A stretch of DNA of 24,350 nucleotides from Gryganskiella cystojenkinii (taxonomy: Eukaryota > Mortierellomycota > Mortierellomycetes > Mortierellales > Mortierellaceae): the NCBI GenBank assembly GCA_015852425.1, contig JAAAIG010000406.1:8313-32662 (forward strand), given 5' to 3'. The notes beneath the pieces were generated by a model. It was not told the origin of the DNA, did no database searches, and saw only the letters and a program-made list of their open reading frames with translations. Position numbers and translations under genes: made by a program. Every line of letters begins with the position of its first letter. The stretch's first letter is position 1. Below, piece after piece: positions 1-10,066 of this stretch.

Positions 1-242
1 GGGGGGAGAGAGAGAGAACGGGGGACAAATGGGTTATCCTTGGAAACCATCCGTTAGTCTGGATACGTTTTATGGCTCTTTGACGTACGATGAAACGACT
101 TATGGAACCCTGCTTTGGAATGGTGCACGATCTGCGACGAGGACGGTGCACAACAAAAAGGAACCTTTTTTTTTTGTCTACAAAACAAATCAGACTAACC
201 CTGATATGGACGACAAACTTATGCCTCTTTGACCCAAAATAG
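1..242 (+). other. Intron sequence upstream of the partial GDPD exon
   Basis: A purine-rich start (runs of G and GA) is followed by about 200 bases with no glycerophosphodiesterase-like reading frame. It ends in AAAATAG immediately before the first recognisable codon at 243, which fits a 3' splice site. The 67-codon open frame at 29-232 resembles no part of the family and I do not count it as coding. The donor of this intron, and all upstream exons including the catalytic GHRG region, must lie left of the window. Confidence 0.5.
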
Positions 243-839
243 ATGGACAATTCACCCTCCCTCCTCTTCTCCAAATTCGCTGCCCTGTTGAAGGAAAACT
301 TTCCTGGTCGTGATTTTTCTTCCCAGATCGTCTTGGGACTCTGGCACCCTAAATTCCTTCCTGCCGCAGACAAGTACCTTCCCAAGTTTAGCCGTGTCCA
401 CATCGGGTTCAGTTTACCTATCGCTCGTGAACATTTCCCTCCAGAGTCTGTGGATGGTTACTCGATCAATTTCATGATCCTTTCTTCCAAGGAAGGTCGT
501 CACTTTATCAAGGAGATGCAAGCCGCCGGAAAACAAATCTTGACCTGGACCGTCAATGACCCTGTCGAGGCTCGAGAGGCTGTTCGGATGGGCGTCGACT
601 ATGTGATGACGGATAGGACTAAGGTTCTCGAGAACGTCTTGAGGGAGTTTGAGACGCTGGGTAAGGACGGCGTCGACAGCAAGTACAAGGCCGCTGGAGA
701 AGTGTTTAATACCTGGTCAAGATGGTCTCGTTATACGTTCTGGAAAGGGTTGATCTGGTGCTTCATGACCTTGCGGTTTAACCGGGCCAGTGCTCAATTG
801 GACTCAGATGTCACCCACCACGAGGAGCATCCTAAGTAG
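243..839 (+). CDS. PGC1: Glycerophosphodiester phosphodiesterase, Pgc1-like phosphatidylglycerol phospholipase C (5' partial)
   Basis: This is the last exon (198 residues, stop TAG at 837-839) of a GDPD-family enzyme. The best match from memory is yeast Pgc1, which cleaves phosphatidylglycerol to diacylglycerol and glycerol phosphate on mitochondria or lipid droplets. The order of motifs fits: LGLWHPKFLP, then YLPKFSRVHIGFSLPIAR, then TWTVNDPVEAREAVRMGVDY followed by MTD, the typical end of the TIM barrel with its W-x-VN and GVD-x-(I/M)TD signatures. A short hydrophobic stretch near residues 157-172 (YTFWKGLIWCFMTLRF) could anchor the C-terminus in a membrane, as in yeast Pgc1. The N-terminal catalytic residues (HRG, ExD) lie outside the window. 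The exon probably begins at 243 after an intron, so the ATG there is an internal Met and not the start. A different GDPD substrate is possible. Confidence 0.82.
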   Translation: MDNSPSLLFSKFAALLKENFPGRDFSSQIVLGLWHPKFLPAADKYLPKFSRVHIGFSLPIAREHFPPESVDGYSINFMILSSKEGRHFIKEMQAAGKQILTWTVNDPVEAREAVRMGVDYVMTDRTKVLENVLREFETLGKDGVDSKYKAAGEVFNTWSRWSRYTFWKGLIWCFMTLRFNRASAQLDSDVTHHEEHPK

Positions 840-1444
840 ATACCAGGAATAACGAGTTAGTCTTATTACACTCATCCTTCTTCACCCTTCGCCTATATTT
901 TTATTTTTTGAAAGATACAACTCCATCACACCAACCATTGTCGCATTTGCCTCCACATTTTGTAGACAAATGAAAAAAATGGTGGCAACTGGTGTAACCA
1001 ACATGTACGATCAGGCCCCTTAAAAACCAAGTCAAATACAGGGCAGCATGTCGTTCACCCTCGGTAACATTCATCCTCCATCTCACATTCATCTCACCCA
1101 TTCATACAATCCTTATTTCACCAACCGTAAAACAATCGACGATAACAATCCCTCTCATTTGCTCGTACCTGAGACCCTATCAATTGACTCTCTAGTTTCG
1201 TTTGTTTTTTGTTCTCGGTCACTCAAGAAAGAAAGAAGAAAAATAATCCAATCCTCTCATTCTCATCAAATACCGACACCTCCCTCCCACTTTACCTGTA
1301 AGGTCATTATCGCCTTCTGTCTTTCGTTTCTGTTTTTGCTCACATTCTGACTTTTTTTCTTTTGGTCTTGTTCTATCATTTCTAGGTTCGTCACACTTCT
1401 TCTCTCCCTCCTAACCCAAACTCTTCCCATAACATCCCTCAAAA
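840..1444 (+). promoter_or_regulatory. Intergenic region: promoter and 5'UTR of the 138-residue gene
   Basis: This 605-base stretch separates two plus-strand genes. The right half, from about 1040, is rich in C, T and A with pyrimidine tracts, typical of a fungal promoter and leader. The open frame at 1048-1350 falls in this low-complexity leader and has no protein-like features. The region contains the candidate 5'UTR intron listed separately. I see no convincing TATA box. Confidence 0.45.
1298..1385 (+). other. Candidate 5'UTR intron (88 nt)
   Basis: A GTAAGG donor at 1298 and a TTTCTAG acceptor ending at 1385 sit in a T-rich stretch, 59 bases before the ATG at 1445. Length and signals match the coding introns elsewhere in this window. 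Confidence 0.4.
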
Positions 1445-1861
1445 ATGTCAGAAAAGCGGGGCAATCACGTCTTTATCTTTCTAAAGACAAATCTTAACAG
1501 GGCCGCCCTGGGGATCATTCAGCGCATCTTTTATGAGAGCCACTATGAACCTGGTGATATTCATTACGTGACCCTGGACGCGACCCTGGACGAATACATT
1601 GCCCACCGGGACGCTTATCAGGGCGATGGACGTCTTGTCGATTTCTTTATGGTTTTTGAGGGTCACGTTTCAATCGAGGGCGAGACCTGTTTCCGGGTTG
1701 TGTACGATCCATCCTCCTACCAGGAAGAGCCAGGAAGGATCCAGTTCGTCTCGTCTGAGGAAGGTCTGGAACGGATTGCATTCGCCGGCATTGTCGGAAA
1801 CAGGACCCCAGAAGAATTACTGGCTCAAGCAATGGAATGTACCGATGAGATTTTGCGGTAG
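1445..1861 (+). CDS. Uncharacterised 138-residue protein
   Basis: A single open exon from ATG at 1445 to TAG at 1859-1861. The start context (CTCAAAAATGTC) follows a pyrimidine-rich leader and is good for a fungus. I do not recognise the family. The protein is soluble in appearance, acidic, with no signal peptide, membrane segment or repeat. It alternates hydrophobic strands and helices: HVFIFL near residues 8-13, IHYVTLD near 38-44, VDFFMVFEGHVSI near 65-77, CFRVVYD near 82-88, and an amphipathic C-terminal helix (TPEELLAQAMECTDEILR). This suggests a compact alpha/beta fold of about 130 residues. The codon pattern and sharp termination support a real gene. It converges with the F-box gene, whose stop lies 231 bases further on. 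An AATTAAA at about 1895 may serve as its polyadenylation signal. Function cannot be inferred from neighbours. Confidence 0.7.
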   Translation: MSEKRGNHVFIFLKTNLNRAALGIIQRIFYESHYEPGDIHYVTLDATLDEYIAHRDAYQGDGRLVDFFMVFEGHVSIEGETCFRVVYDPSSYQEEPGRIQFVSSEEGLERIAFAGIVGNRTPEELLAQAMECTDEILR

Positions 1862-2092
1862 AATTGTTAAAATGATAGTATCGAGGAAGAAGAAAATTAA
1901 AGAATAGAGAAATGAATATCCCGTTATTGCGCTACGATCTACCAGACTCTCTCACAAATTCCACCAAAGAGCGAAATCGCCCTGCCTTCCGAACAAGTTA
2001 TCATAATATGCGGTTTGGTTTTTTAGATTTCGTGGCCCTGATTTTTTTCTACGTGATTAAACTTCGAACAAACGTACATTTCATAGAGGATT

Positions 2093-2934
2093 CTAGGGTT
2101 GACTTTGATACCAACGAATCCTGGTCTCTGTCTTCTCGTCATACGTATCTGTCGAGCTGGCATATAACTGCATGCCAATGTCTCCACCATAGTACTGTCG
2201 CATATGATTAAAGGCTATCAATTCATTTATAGTATAATTGCTGCCACGGAGAGCTCGCAACCCCGAGGTCTGATGTGCACAAGGATACTTCTCACACAAC
2301 TTGTCCCAGTGCATTGGAAGGTTCGCGACATGTCGTGGAACAGGCTCCTCCAGGTCCAAGATGTGGCCCTGCCGACATGGGAGGCACATGCGGATGGTCC
2401 AGTCTGGGTCGAACCTGTCACCCACATACTTGGCCGCGTCTGTGGATCGTCTCGGAAGCAGGATGGCCATCGGTTGGGGCAACCTGAAAAGGTCGTCGGC
2501 GTTGTATGCCGCAAGTCCGAAACACCTCTCACAGATATGAAGACGCGACAAACGTGTGAATATCATGCAACTCTCGGATCTGGGAATACCCGCAAGTGCT
2601 CGAAGATGAGCCTTGGGTCCATGAGCGATAACAAACATACGTAACCAGACCTCTAATGAAGATACGATCTCTTTCAAGTTTTTGTTGACTCTCGACATCT
2701 GCCAGAGTTGAGATGGGTATAGATAACTGAGAATAATCTCCCAGATCTCGGTCGGTATACTGTTACTTAGGCTCATTGCTAGTCTGTTTGACATGCTGTA
2801 TATAACAGGATAAGAAAAAGGGAAAGGGCGAAAGTAGAACAGACGACAAAAGGGTGTGTTAACGAAAGTCACAGTGATGTATGCCACATTCAAAGATTAA
2901 CATACCAGATTGCCTGAGAATCGCGATTGTGCAT
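2093..2934 (-). CDS. F-box domain protein, two exons
   Basis: Model: exon 1 2934-2906, intron 2905-2796 (GTATGT donor, long pyrimidine tract, TATACAG acceptor), exon 2 2795-2093. The two join in frame to 732 nt, or 243 residues. The F-box spans about residues 23-65, beginning SIPTEIWEIILSYLYPSQLW and continuing with VNKNLKEIV and the EVWLRMF end. Such proteins recruit substrates to SCF ubiquitin ligases through Skp1. The remainder has paired cysteines (CERC at the end of the first third, CLPC later, and a C-x-H pair) that could bind zinc, and no LRR, WD40 or Kelch repeats. A single-exon reading from ATG at 2893 gives 266 residues but adds a low-complexity N-terminus across the pyrimidine tract, so I prefer the spliced form. 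A start at internal Met 2794 is a further option. The target is unknown. Confidence 0.75.
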
Positions 2935-3617
2935 GACGAAGAAAGGTGAACAAAGGACTGACAATTGGAGAAGTACTCGGCTTTTTATTTTTATGTTCAA
3001 TTTTTCGTCAGCAAAGCACCGCCACCGCCGTTCCACAACTCCAAACCTCAGCCGCGGTTTGATCACTCCACAACTCCAGCGAACATAGATACAAAAAAAG
3101 AGGGTAAGAATATTTTAGGGAACAAACTTAGTATAATATGCACCCGTGTCGCTGCATATTGTTGCAGGTGGGAGGGAGTCATATGAGTCGACTGGTTGGT
3201 CACCTTTGATGAAAATCGTCTCCCTTTGGCGAGCAATTCCTCTATGCCGGTTTTTATGTAGGTGAGAGCCAGACCGGAAACAAGAACAAGGGTAAAGAAC
3301 CAGAGCTACGATTTGAGAGATTGGCTGCGGTATTAAACCCACGCCAACGCCAAGGAAGGAGAGTGCTTCCCAAAAGAGAAGTCGCACTAACCAGTTTTAA
3401 AAGCACTCTCGTACCACTGTCGATGAGACTAAGTGACGGTCAGACCAAACCAAACCGCAGCGAAATAGGTTATTCTAGCTGATTTGACCTCCTATCCAAC
3501 CACTCCGATTTCCTATGTTCTCCTCTTACTTCTTAATCACTGAAACCCCCCCAAAATGGTATTCGTCAAACAACACTGGATGAGGGCACCACCATCCAGC
3601 ATTCATTTTAATACTAT
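2935..3617. other. Intergenic region with no supported gene
   Basis: This 683-base stretch lies between the 5' end of the F-box gene and the 3' end of the WD40-channel gene, both on the minus strand. It should hold the F-box promoter on the minus strand. The longest open frame (3387-3115, minus, 90 codons) has one hydrophobic patch but no recognisable motif or clear start context. A C-rich segment near 3015-3080 repeats the words CCACAACTCC and CACCGCC. Confidence 0.4.
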
Positions 3618-6600
3618 TTAGTCAGATCTCTGGTTGATCAACAACATCTGCCTCAGCATGTCTTCCAGCTTCTGATGCCGTTGATCCTGCAAAGCTCTCT
3701 CAGCCTGTTGCTTCTTTCTCTCCGCTTGCCAAAGCTCATCCTGGAGCGCAAGTTGGTCTTTGATCTCGCTCAGCTCGGCCTTGAGCGCTTTGACAAGGTC
3801 TTGGGTTTCTGGGGATGATAATGGCTGGCTTGTATTGGTCGCGTTTTGTCCAGGGGTGACGGCGACAGTGGTAATTCCAGCGTCGCATATCCTCCCTTGA
3901 ACTTCGTCATCCTCCTCAACATCGCCATCTCCATCGTCGTTCCTCTCACTATCCTCCTTCACCACTGCTTTCACCTCCTTCATTTTTTCCTCGCCGTCTT
4001 TCTCTGAACGAAACACAAATCGCGGTTTTATCTCATCCAGCATGTACCTCTTCCGATACTCTTCCATTTCTTTATCCGTAGCCGTGTAGTACACCCATTT
4101 CGGAAAATAGTCAAAATGGTCTCTGAAATAGGGTAGAAAAAACGACAAGTTCTCGGCTCCAGCAATTAGATCTAGTCGGTTCTTGAGCCAGCTTTGTTCT
4201 CCAGTAATCCCGGGCCGACCGTAAACCTCGTTCATGAGGGCTATTAATGAATAAAAAAAATTAATGTGACCGACCCAAGGACGGGAGACCAGAGAAAAAA
4301 AAACATTTGGGCACCGCTATTTCCGTATTACCAATCACTAGGTTCATCATCAAAACGGCTGTAAGAAAAAAAAAAAGGCAACCATCAACTGACTTGTCCA
4401 ATGTCCAACTGTAAGAGAGGTCTTCACCGTGTCATAGTCTCCGGTCTACAAGACACAGAACCGTAGAAAGAATACAATGTCAGTCATCCTATTCAACAGA
4501 AAATCGACAAGTTTACTTTTTCTTTGTCTCCAAGAAACCCAACGATTAAAAAAAATTACCATGAAAAAGTAGGTCGCAGACACGGACTGGAAATATGACC
4601 TTGGGAATTCGTCTCGCATAATCTGACATGTCGATATGCCTCCATTGTCTTTTGATAGGCAGTCGGATGATCGAAAGTTAACTTCGATTAAATGGTTGAT
4701 AGCGTGCGCAAACGATAGAATAAATATTGTCAGGACGATAAAAAAAGCCGGGATCTCGAGGAGAATATTCACTATGATTGTCACAATCTTGGACATGTTC
4801 TTGAACATGCGCAGCTCAAAAATCTGTAAAATTATAGACGTGAATAACTAGGTGATAGAGATTCACGTTGAATGAGTCTGTAAACTGTGCTTTCAAAAAC
4901 CAGTTTGAGACCTTACAAAGTGGATGTAGATGAGGATGACCGAAAAGCTGAACGCGCGAAGACTGTAGACACTCTCTGAGTTCGCGATTAGGAAACAGCT
5001 GGCTACCATCGGAATGCCAAATGATGCTATATCAACATAGTTGTATGGAGAACTTAAGAAGCTGGCAGATTAGAGGCAAAGACAATTCATGAGAATATCT
5101 TGAATAAGTAGATTGTAAACTTACGAGAAATAACTCCTGGGATCTTTATGCATCTGTTGAAACTCGAAATGCAAAAGCATATAGCCGAGAATGGCGATGG
5201 CAACATAGCCAGCTTGCAGGTTAAGGCCAGGATCCTGATCGTCGTAGAGTTGAAAGAATGTAATGCCGAGAAACAAGAGCTCATACGCGATTTGAAAGAA
5301 TAGCCGAATGCACCAAATGAACCGAGCAAATCTGCTCCACTTATAGGTCATCAAGGCCGTCATCGCCGGGTTATCGAACGCTTTCAAATCCGAGTAGATA
5401 GTGTGAATATGGACGGTGTCAAACGGAAAGACAAAGTGCCAGATCATTCGAAGGACTAAAGTCCCCTCACCTGCAGTCGTCGAGGACTGTACAGGCGCTG
5501 TTGAAAGAAGTTGCTTGGCATTGACACCATGGAATAAGATTTCATCTTTTTTTGCCTGTTCGCTGCCGTCCTTGTTTCCTTGGGTCGTCCATACCAGCGA
5601 AAATGGGGCCATATACAGATTGGTCTTGATGTCAGCATTCTTTTTCACAGTCTCGGCCGTCATTGGTAACAATCCTGGTGGAGTTTTGAGGTTGAGGGTC
5701 TTTCTGCCGTTGAAAAGAGCTAACCGGTTGAGACGATGGAAGACTGGGTTTTGGTCGATGACCTCATACAATTTCGTTTTTGCTGGCACCCAAAACTTGC
5801 CCCGCCCCCACTGGTCTCCGTTATAGACTGCCTGCTGCAGAAGCTGATCTCGGTTCAAGACTGGAAGAAATGCCGCGCGTCGGGCAATGTTCAAGGCTAC
5901 GTCAGGGTGCTTGGGTATAAGGTGTGGAACACTAACCATCAACTTTTCGAGCAATGCAGGATCAGTCGAGTGAGCTCTTGCGAGGCAATAGTCAATCAAG
6001 ATCTCGGCCACAGGCAACTTGAATTCAGCGATTAAATGAGCAATCATGTCCTTTTTGGCATTGGCCGAGAACTCATCTGGGCTCGGTATCCAATATCCAA
6101 GGCTATTGTTCGAGGCCAGGACTGCTAGCAGAAGAGTGTTCTTGCCAGAGCGAACTCATTCGAGAACAATTTTCCACATAAAGGACGTTCTTGGCGTGCC
6201 CATACTGCTTTCTGCTCTGTCCGCATCACTATGGCGTGGATCCTTGTTGATGTGACGAACGATAAACTCGGCCAGAGCCTTTCGGTAAGTCACAGGGTAT
6301 GTATCAAATTCATCAGTGTACCGCGGGATATTTTTCCAGATCGCGATAATGTTCTCTAGACCCGAGAGTTCCTTGTTTGATGTCCCAAACCACGACTCCG
6401 TTCCATCTTGATTCCAAATGTGGTAGCTTCCGTGAGTACAAATATACCGTCCATATTGATCCTCGCCATCCCCGTCGCATGTGTCTCCGACTCCCAACAG
6501 TGTGCACCGATTGATTGCTGCCGTAGGTAACTGCCAGAGCTCAAAGTCAAAATCAGAGACGACATAAAATTGGTTCCGACCTTGCAAAATGGTCCACGAC

Positions 6601-9261
6601 AGGTCGTTGTCTTCATTTTCCCATGACGGGGGTCGAAACGGTAGCTCGAGTAGAGTCACTTCACGACCGTTCGATGGACTTTTACCCTGGGAGGTGGCAA
6701 GACGAACGATTTCCTTGTTTTTGTCCTTGAAAAATCTGATTGTGCACCGTCGCTCTTCATCGTAAAAACTCCCACACTCTAACTCGGAACTATCCCTGCT
6801 TGAACAATCCAGCCCGCAGGCTATTGCTCCTGTTGTTACTGTCGTTGTTATTTTGTCAGGCTCGAGGTTCGACACTGCAATTGTCTTGTCCGTACAAAAA
6901 ATAGCGGCCCCAATCACGTTCTGTGTATCCAGTGTCCTCGGCCGCAGCGCATGGGTGAGCTTATGCCCGATAGGGATAGCAACAGTTGTCTCTTGCATGT
7001 CCTCCAGATTATGCATGTTGACGTATAGAATATGCACCTCTGCTTTACGGTCGAAGCCAAATGTACGTTCTTGCAGTATTGCCACACGTCCGTTCCTTTG
7101 AGTAAGAACGGTATACTTGTCCCAGTGATCGTTCCTAGTAATATTGGTGCTGAGATTCTGCAGTTGTCCGCTCTTTGTTGAATAGGTGCAGATGAGGGAG
7201 TCGCGGAACACGACAAGCAAGGATTCATCCGTGGACAAAATTGGGGTGGATCCTTTTGGAAAGTATCCAACATTCTTTCCCGTCCGCCAGTTCCAAATGG
7301 AGATCTCCTTCTGTTCACCCGCATACCATACAAACATTGAGTTCTGAAGAGTCTCCATCAATAGCTCGTAGGATCCGTCGAGCGAGAGAGCAGTGAGGGA
7401 TACTGCGTACAGCAGCTGGAGTCCTTTTCGAACTTCAAACACCTCCAAGCAGCGATCATTACAAGCGACTAGTACGAACTCTTGCGGATCTGTTGACTGG
7501 CTGTTGTCGCGGCCGCAGTGCTCTGAGCGGTATTGGAACTTTACGTAACCGATAAAAGAATGGAGTGACGATGCCTCCACTTCTTCCATCCTTCTCCCCT
7601 GTTTGCCACCACTATTGGCCACCAATGTTTCCTTTAGAGACATCCTTTGCTTGACCGTGCTGCTGTTTGCTTCTTCTGCCTCTCCAGCTCCCGCTACGGT
7701 GGTTGTTGCTCTCTTGCGTCGAAACACTCTCAACGGCAATTTTCTAATCCAACCCCAATCCTGACTGGACCTCGGTTTGATAAAGACGGCCACAAGCTGT
7801 CCATTGCAAGACAAGGCGACTCCGAAGCGGAATTCGTTGCTCAATCCTATCCCATCGATCTTGAACGACTTCCATGCCACTGGCGGTCTTGCCTCGATTA
7901 CACCTTGCCTCTCCCTGTTGTTGGAGTCGCAATGGTAGTCGCTCACATCCCAAAGCTCCAAAATGAACTTCGCCCCACGCCCCTTTCTAGAAACTGTTGC
8001 CACGGTTTTTTCATCCTGAGAAATCGCGGTCACCACGATATGGGTCTGTTTTTGTTTTTGTTCGTCCTTCCATATAAAAGGCGGGGAAATTGTCAACGGC
8101 GTGTGGATTCTGTGCGTGACGGGCAACACAAGAACTGACGGGTCATCCTGCTCTTTGGGATTGTAGAGTCTCATCTCGAAGGAAAAAGCCGTGCCTGGTT
8201 TTGGTGCACTATCATCGATCCTTTCGACAATGCCATCGCTGTTACTGGTAGTATCGGCACCTCTGGGACGGTTCACGGACTCGAAATATAAGTCAAGCCA
8301 AGCGTGTAGCATGTAGCCTACCTCGACGTGGATCGTTGTGTCGAGTTGAAAGATAACTGTCCGAGCTTTTTTTTTTGGAAAGAATACGATAGCAAACCAC
8401 AGGAGAAACGATTGTCAGTCCTTCAAAAACCACTATTCTAAACCCCATCTTGAGTCAGTATAAATCCTCAGTGCCCTCCGCTACTTACTTTTTTGTTCTT
8501 GCTGTTCATATTTGTTTTCTTTCATTTCCTCCCATGAGCCCGACACCTCCATGAAGCTAACAAGGTGGCTCTAAAAGGCAGAAAAACAAAAGGAAACAAA
8601 CTAATAATTAGTAATCTGAAATTGTCTTCTGCGCAATCTGTTTTTCTTGTTGGCAACCAGCAAGAAAATATAAATACTATACTTCTCCTGACAGCTTTAG
8701 AGTCGCTCGCGTTCTCTCTTCAATGCGATAACAAGCTGGGACTGAGACACTCCAGAGGGTGATGTAGTCACCCGGTGCTTTGAAGTCTCCTATGGAGGCT
8801 TTGTACTATTGTATTGTACAGTATGTAGATAACGAAAATATTAGTGAACAACGCATTGGAAAGCCTTTAGCTCTCTGAAGAGAAACGTCTGAAGAGAGAA
8901 CTTCGAGAAACATATTTTTGTTTACCTGGACTACTCCTCTCTCGGCAATTTTTTTCTCTTTCGGAATGGTATGGTATGTGCGTGGTGGCAGCTGCGTATG
9001 CTGTGACGACAACAGTGCTGTTGAAGTCGACTCTAGCTGGTCCCCAAAACTGGCGCTGGGTTGAAGTGCTTCGGTCGGGGTGGGGGTGGTCTGCCCATTG
9101 TTCCTTTCATCATTGTCGTCGTCGTGGCTGCTAGGAGGGGCAGCGGATATCTCCAAGACAATGTGACCAGGCGTCTCGTTCGCGTTGAGATGGGGAGCAG
9201 ACGCTCTGCTACTTGAAGATTGTGCTGGGGAAGGTGACGTGGGTGAATGCGACTTTGTCAT
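3618..9261 (-). CDS. WD40-like / six-helix cation-channel fusion protein, eight exons, apparently disrupted
   Basis: I built the model from splice sites that keep frame: 9261-8926, 8805-8683, 8570-8489, 8356-5125, 5061-4917, 4823-4560, 4445-4332, 4240-3618 (introns 63-132 nt, GT-AG). It gives 1,639 residues if one missing base is allowed for. Residues 1-112 are Ser/Pro-rich. Residues about 113-900 are beta-propeller-like with degenerate WD repeats (for example DYITLWSV and FILELWDVSDY). Residues about 900-1190 look helical. Hydrophobic helices then lie near 1206-1222, 1230-1247, 1265-1283, 1294-1307 and 1316-1348, followed by a pore loop around ATYFFM/TGDYDTV and a last helix leading into NLVIALMNEV. 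The tail holds an acidic stretch and a C-terminal coiled coil rich in Q, E and K. The plan resembles TRP/voltage-type ion-transport domains, and many Mortierella proteins share it as I recall. Two lesions (listed separately) suggest a pseudogene, sequencing errors, or unusual splicing. Confidence 0.75.
4366..4376 (-). pseudogene. T11 homopolymer frameshift in the last pore helix
   Basis: On the minus strand the coding run is 11 T. With 11 the frame reaches TGA five codons after the run. With 12 it reads AFFFFLTAVLMMNLVI and joins exon 8 in phase as ALMNEV, the expected S6 helix. The exon as given (114 nt) is therefore one base short. The cause may be a deletion in the genome or a homopolymer error in the assembly. 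Splicing around it would need a 35-nt intron. Confidence 0.7.
6156..6158 (-). pseudogene. In-frame TGA in the WD40-channel gene (codon ~914)
   Basis: Exon 4 reads WKIVLE, then TGA, then VRSGKNTLLLAVLASNN with the frame continuing open and protein-like for another ~1,030 nt. The stop sits in a stretch that looks conserved on both sides. A single C-to-T change from CGA (Arg) would create it. The alternative is an 81-nt frame-preserving intron at 6205-6125 (GTATGG donor, CTGCTAG acceptor) that would remove the stop together with 27 codons. Confidence 0.75.
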
Positions 9262-9477
9262 TTCTGTTCTTTCGCGTAGATTTAACTAGAGGCTTGTCAA
9301 TATGATATGTTTTCATCACAAAGGGATGGAGCAAAGCGCGCATACAGAAAACGAGAATGCATACCTCACAGTTGCACCGGGTTGTCTGATTATGTGAGGT
9401 GGGGGCTTATCGGAGAATTAGGTATTGGGACGATCACTATTGATGACGAACGGCATCTGCATTAGTTTCACCACACG
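9262..9477 (-). promoter_or_regulatory. Upstream region of the WD40-channel gene
   Basis: These 216 bases separate the ATG at 9261 from the end of the putative upstream transcript at 9478. The sequence before the ATG (GAACAGAAATGAC) is a fair start context. I see no clear TATA box. Given the short distance, the promoter may overlap the 3' end of the upstream transcript, or the two may be one transcription unit. Confidence 0.3.
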
Positions 9478-10066
9478 CTATTCAAGAGATGGGAGATCTA
9501 CGCAACCTGAAGGAACCCTACCTTTGCTATCGTCCGAGTTTTTTAAAAATTGATACTTTGAGACGACTTGAAGTTGCACGATTGCAAAATTGCTAATGCT
9601 GAAAAATTGATTTTTCATAATAGGTTTGATTTTCAGTGCCTGATGGTAGAGAAAACGACTCTAGAGGACCAGAGCAGGAAGCAAGAGGAAAGCAAATGGT
9701 GTTACCTTGCTGGGTGGTAGGTATGCTGTGCAATTTGTGCGGCTATTTGATATAAGACGGTAAATGCATTGACGACCAGTAGAGATGTGAGCATGAACTA
9801 ATGAAAAAATAATATCTCCTCACAGTAATAGAACGCCAGAGGCCATCTACTTCGTTCCATCCGAGCAATAGCCCTGAAACGCACCTGACAATGTCGTATA
9901 TAATCAGTTGGTCGCAATACGCAATTATCCTAGAAGAGAACAAGAATTAGATAGCGCAATGATCCTACAAAGGACAGGGCTAGAGAGCAGCGCAGTTCTA
10001 TACATTTTTTGCATTTTTTGCATGGAGATACCCTTTTCCAGCGTCCTGGATATCACATCGACTTAC
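9478..10066 (-). other. Putative spliced transcript or decayed gene, unrecognised
   Basis: Three minus-strand splice signals stand out: a GTAAGT donor at 10066 with a TTCTCTTCTAG acceptor at 9930 (137 nt), a CAG/GTGCGT donor at 9884, and an AAG/GTAACA donor at 9705 with a strongly pyrimidine-rich CCTCTAG acceptor at 9661 (45 nt). Exon 9660-9478 is open for 60 codons to a TAG and encodes SRFLYHQALKIKP, then QFFSISNFAIVQLQVV and a soluble tail. The exon just upstream of 9706 is also open in the matching phase, reading CTAYLPPSK at its end. I recognise no domain. An upstream 5' end was not found: frames right of 10066 contain stops. It may be a small gene, a non-coding RNA, or the remains of a gene. 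Confidence 0.3.

Noticed and set aside
1048..1350. 100-codon plus-strand frame upstream of the 138-residue gene
   Set aside because: Low-complexity pyrimidine-rich leader sequence that crosses the likely 5'UTR donor at 1298.
3115..3387. 90-codon minus-strand frame with a hydrophobic segment
   Set aside because: No family motif, no convincing start context or splice partners, and a composition change along its length. Probably chance.
4370..4404. 35-nt intron ending at CTTACAG in the channel pore region
   Set aside because: It would restore frame but is too short and would remove about 11 residues of the S6 helix. A one-base loss in the T run is simpler.
6156..6158. TGA read as selenocysteine
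   Set aside because: The family has no redox role at this position, the simplest ancestral codon is CGA (Arg), and fungi of this group are not expected to use a selenocysteine insertion element here. I saw no such hairpin.
8806..8925. Extension of the first channel exon past 8926 (151-residue frame)
   Set aside because: A CAG/GTAAAC donor at 8925 and an ATAG acceptor at 8806 join in phase to a WD-like exon, whereas read-through ends in unrelated sequence.
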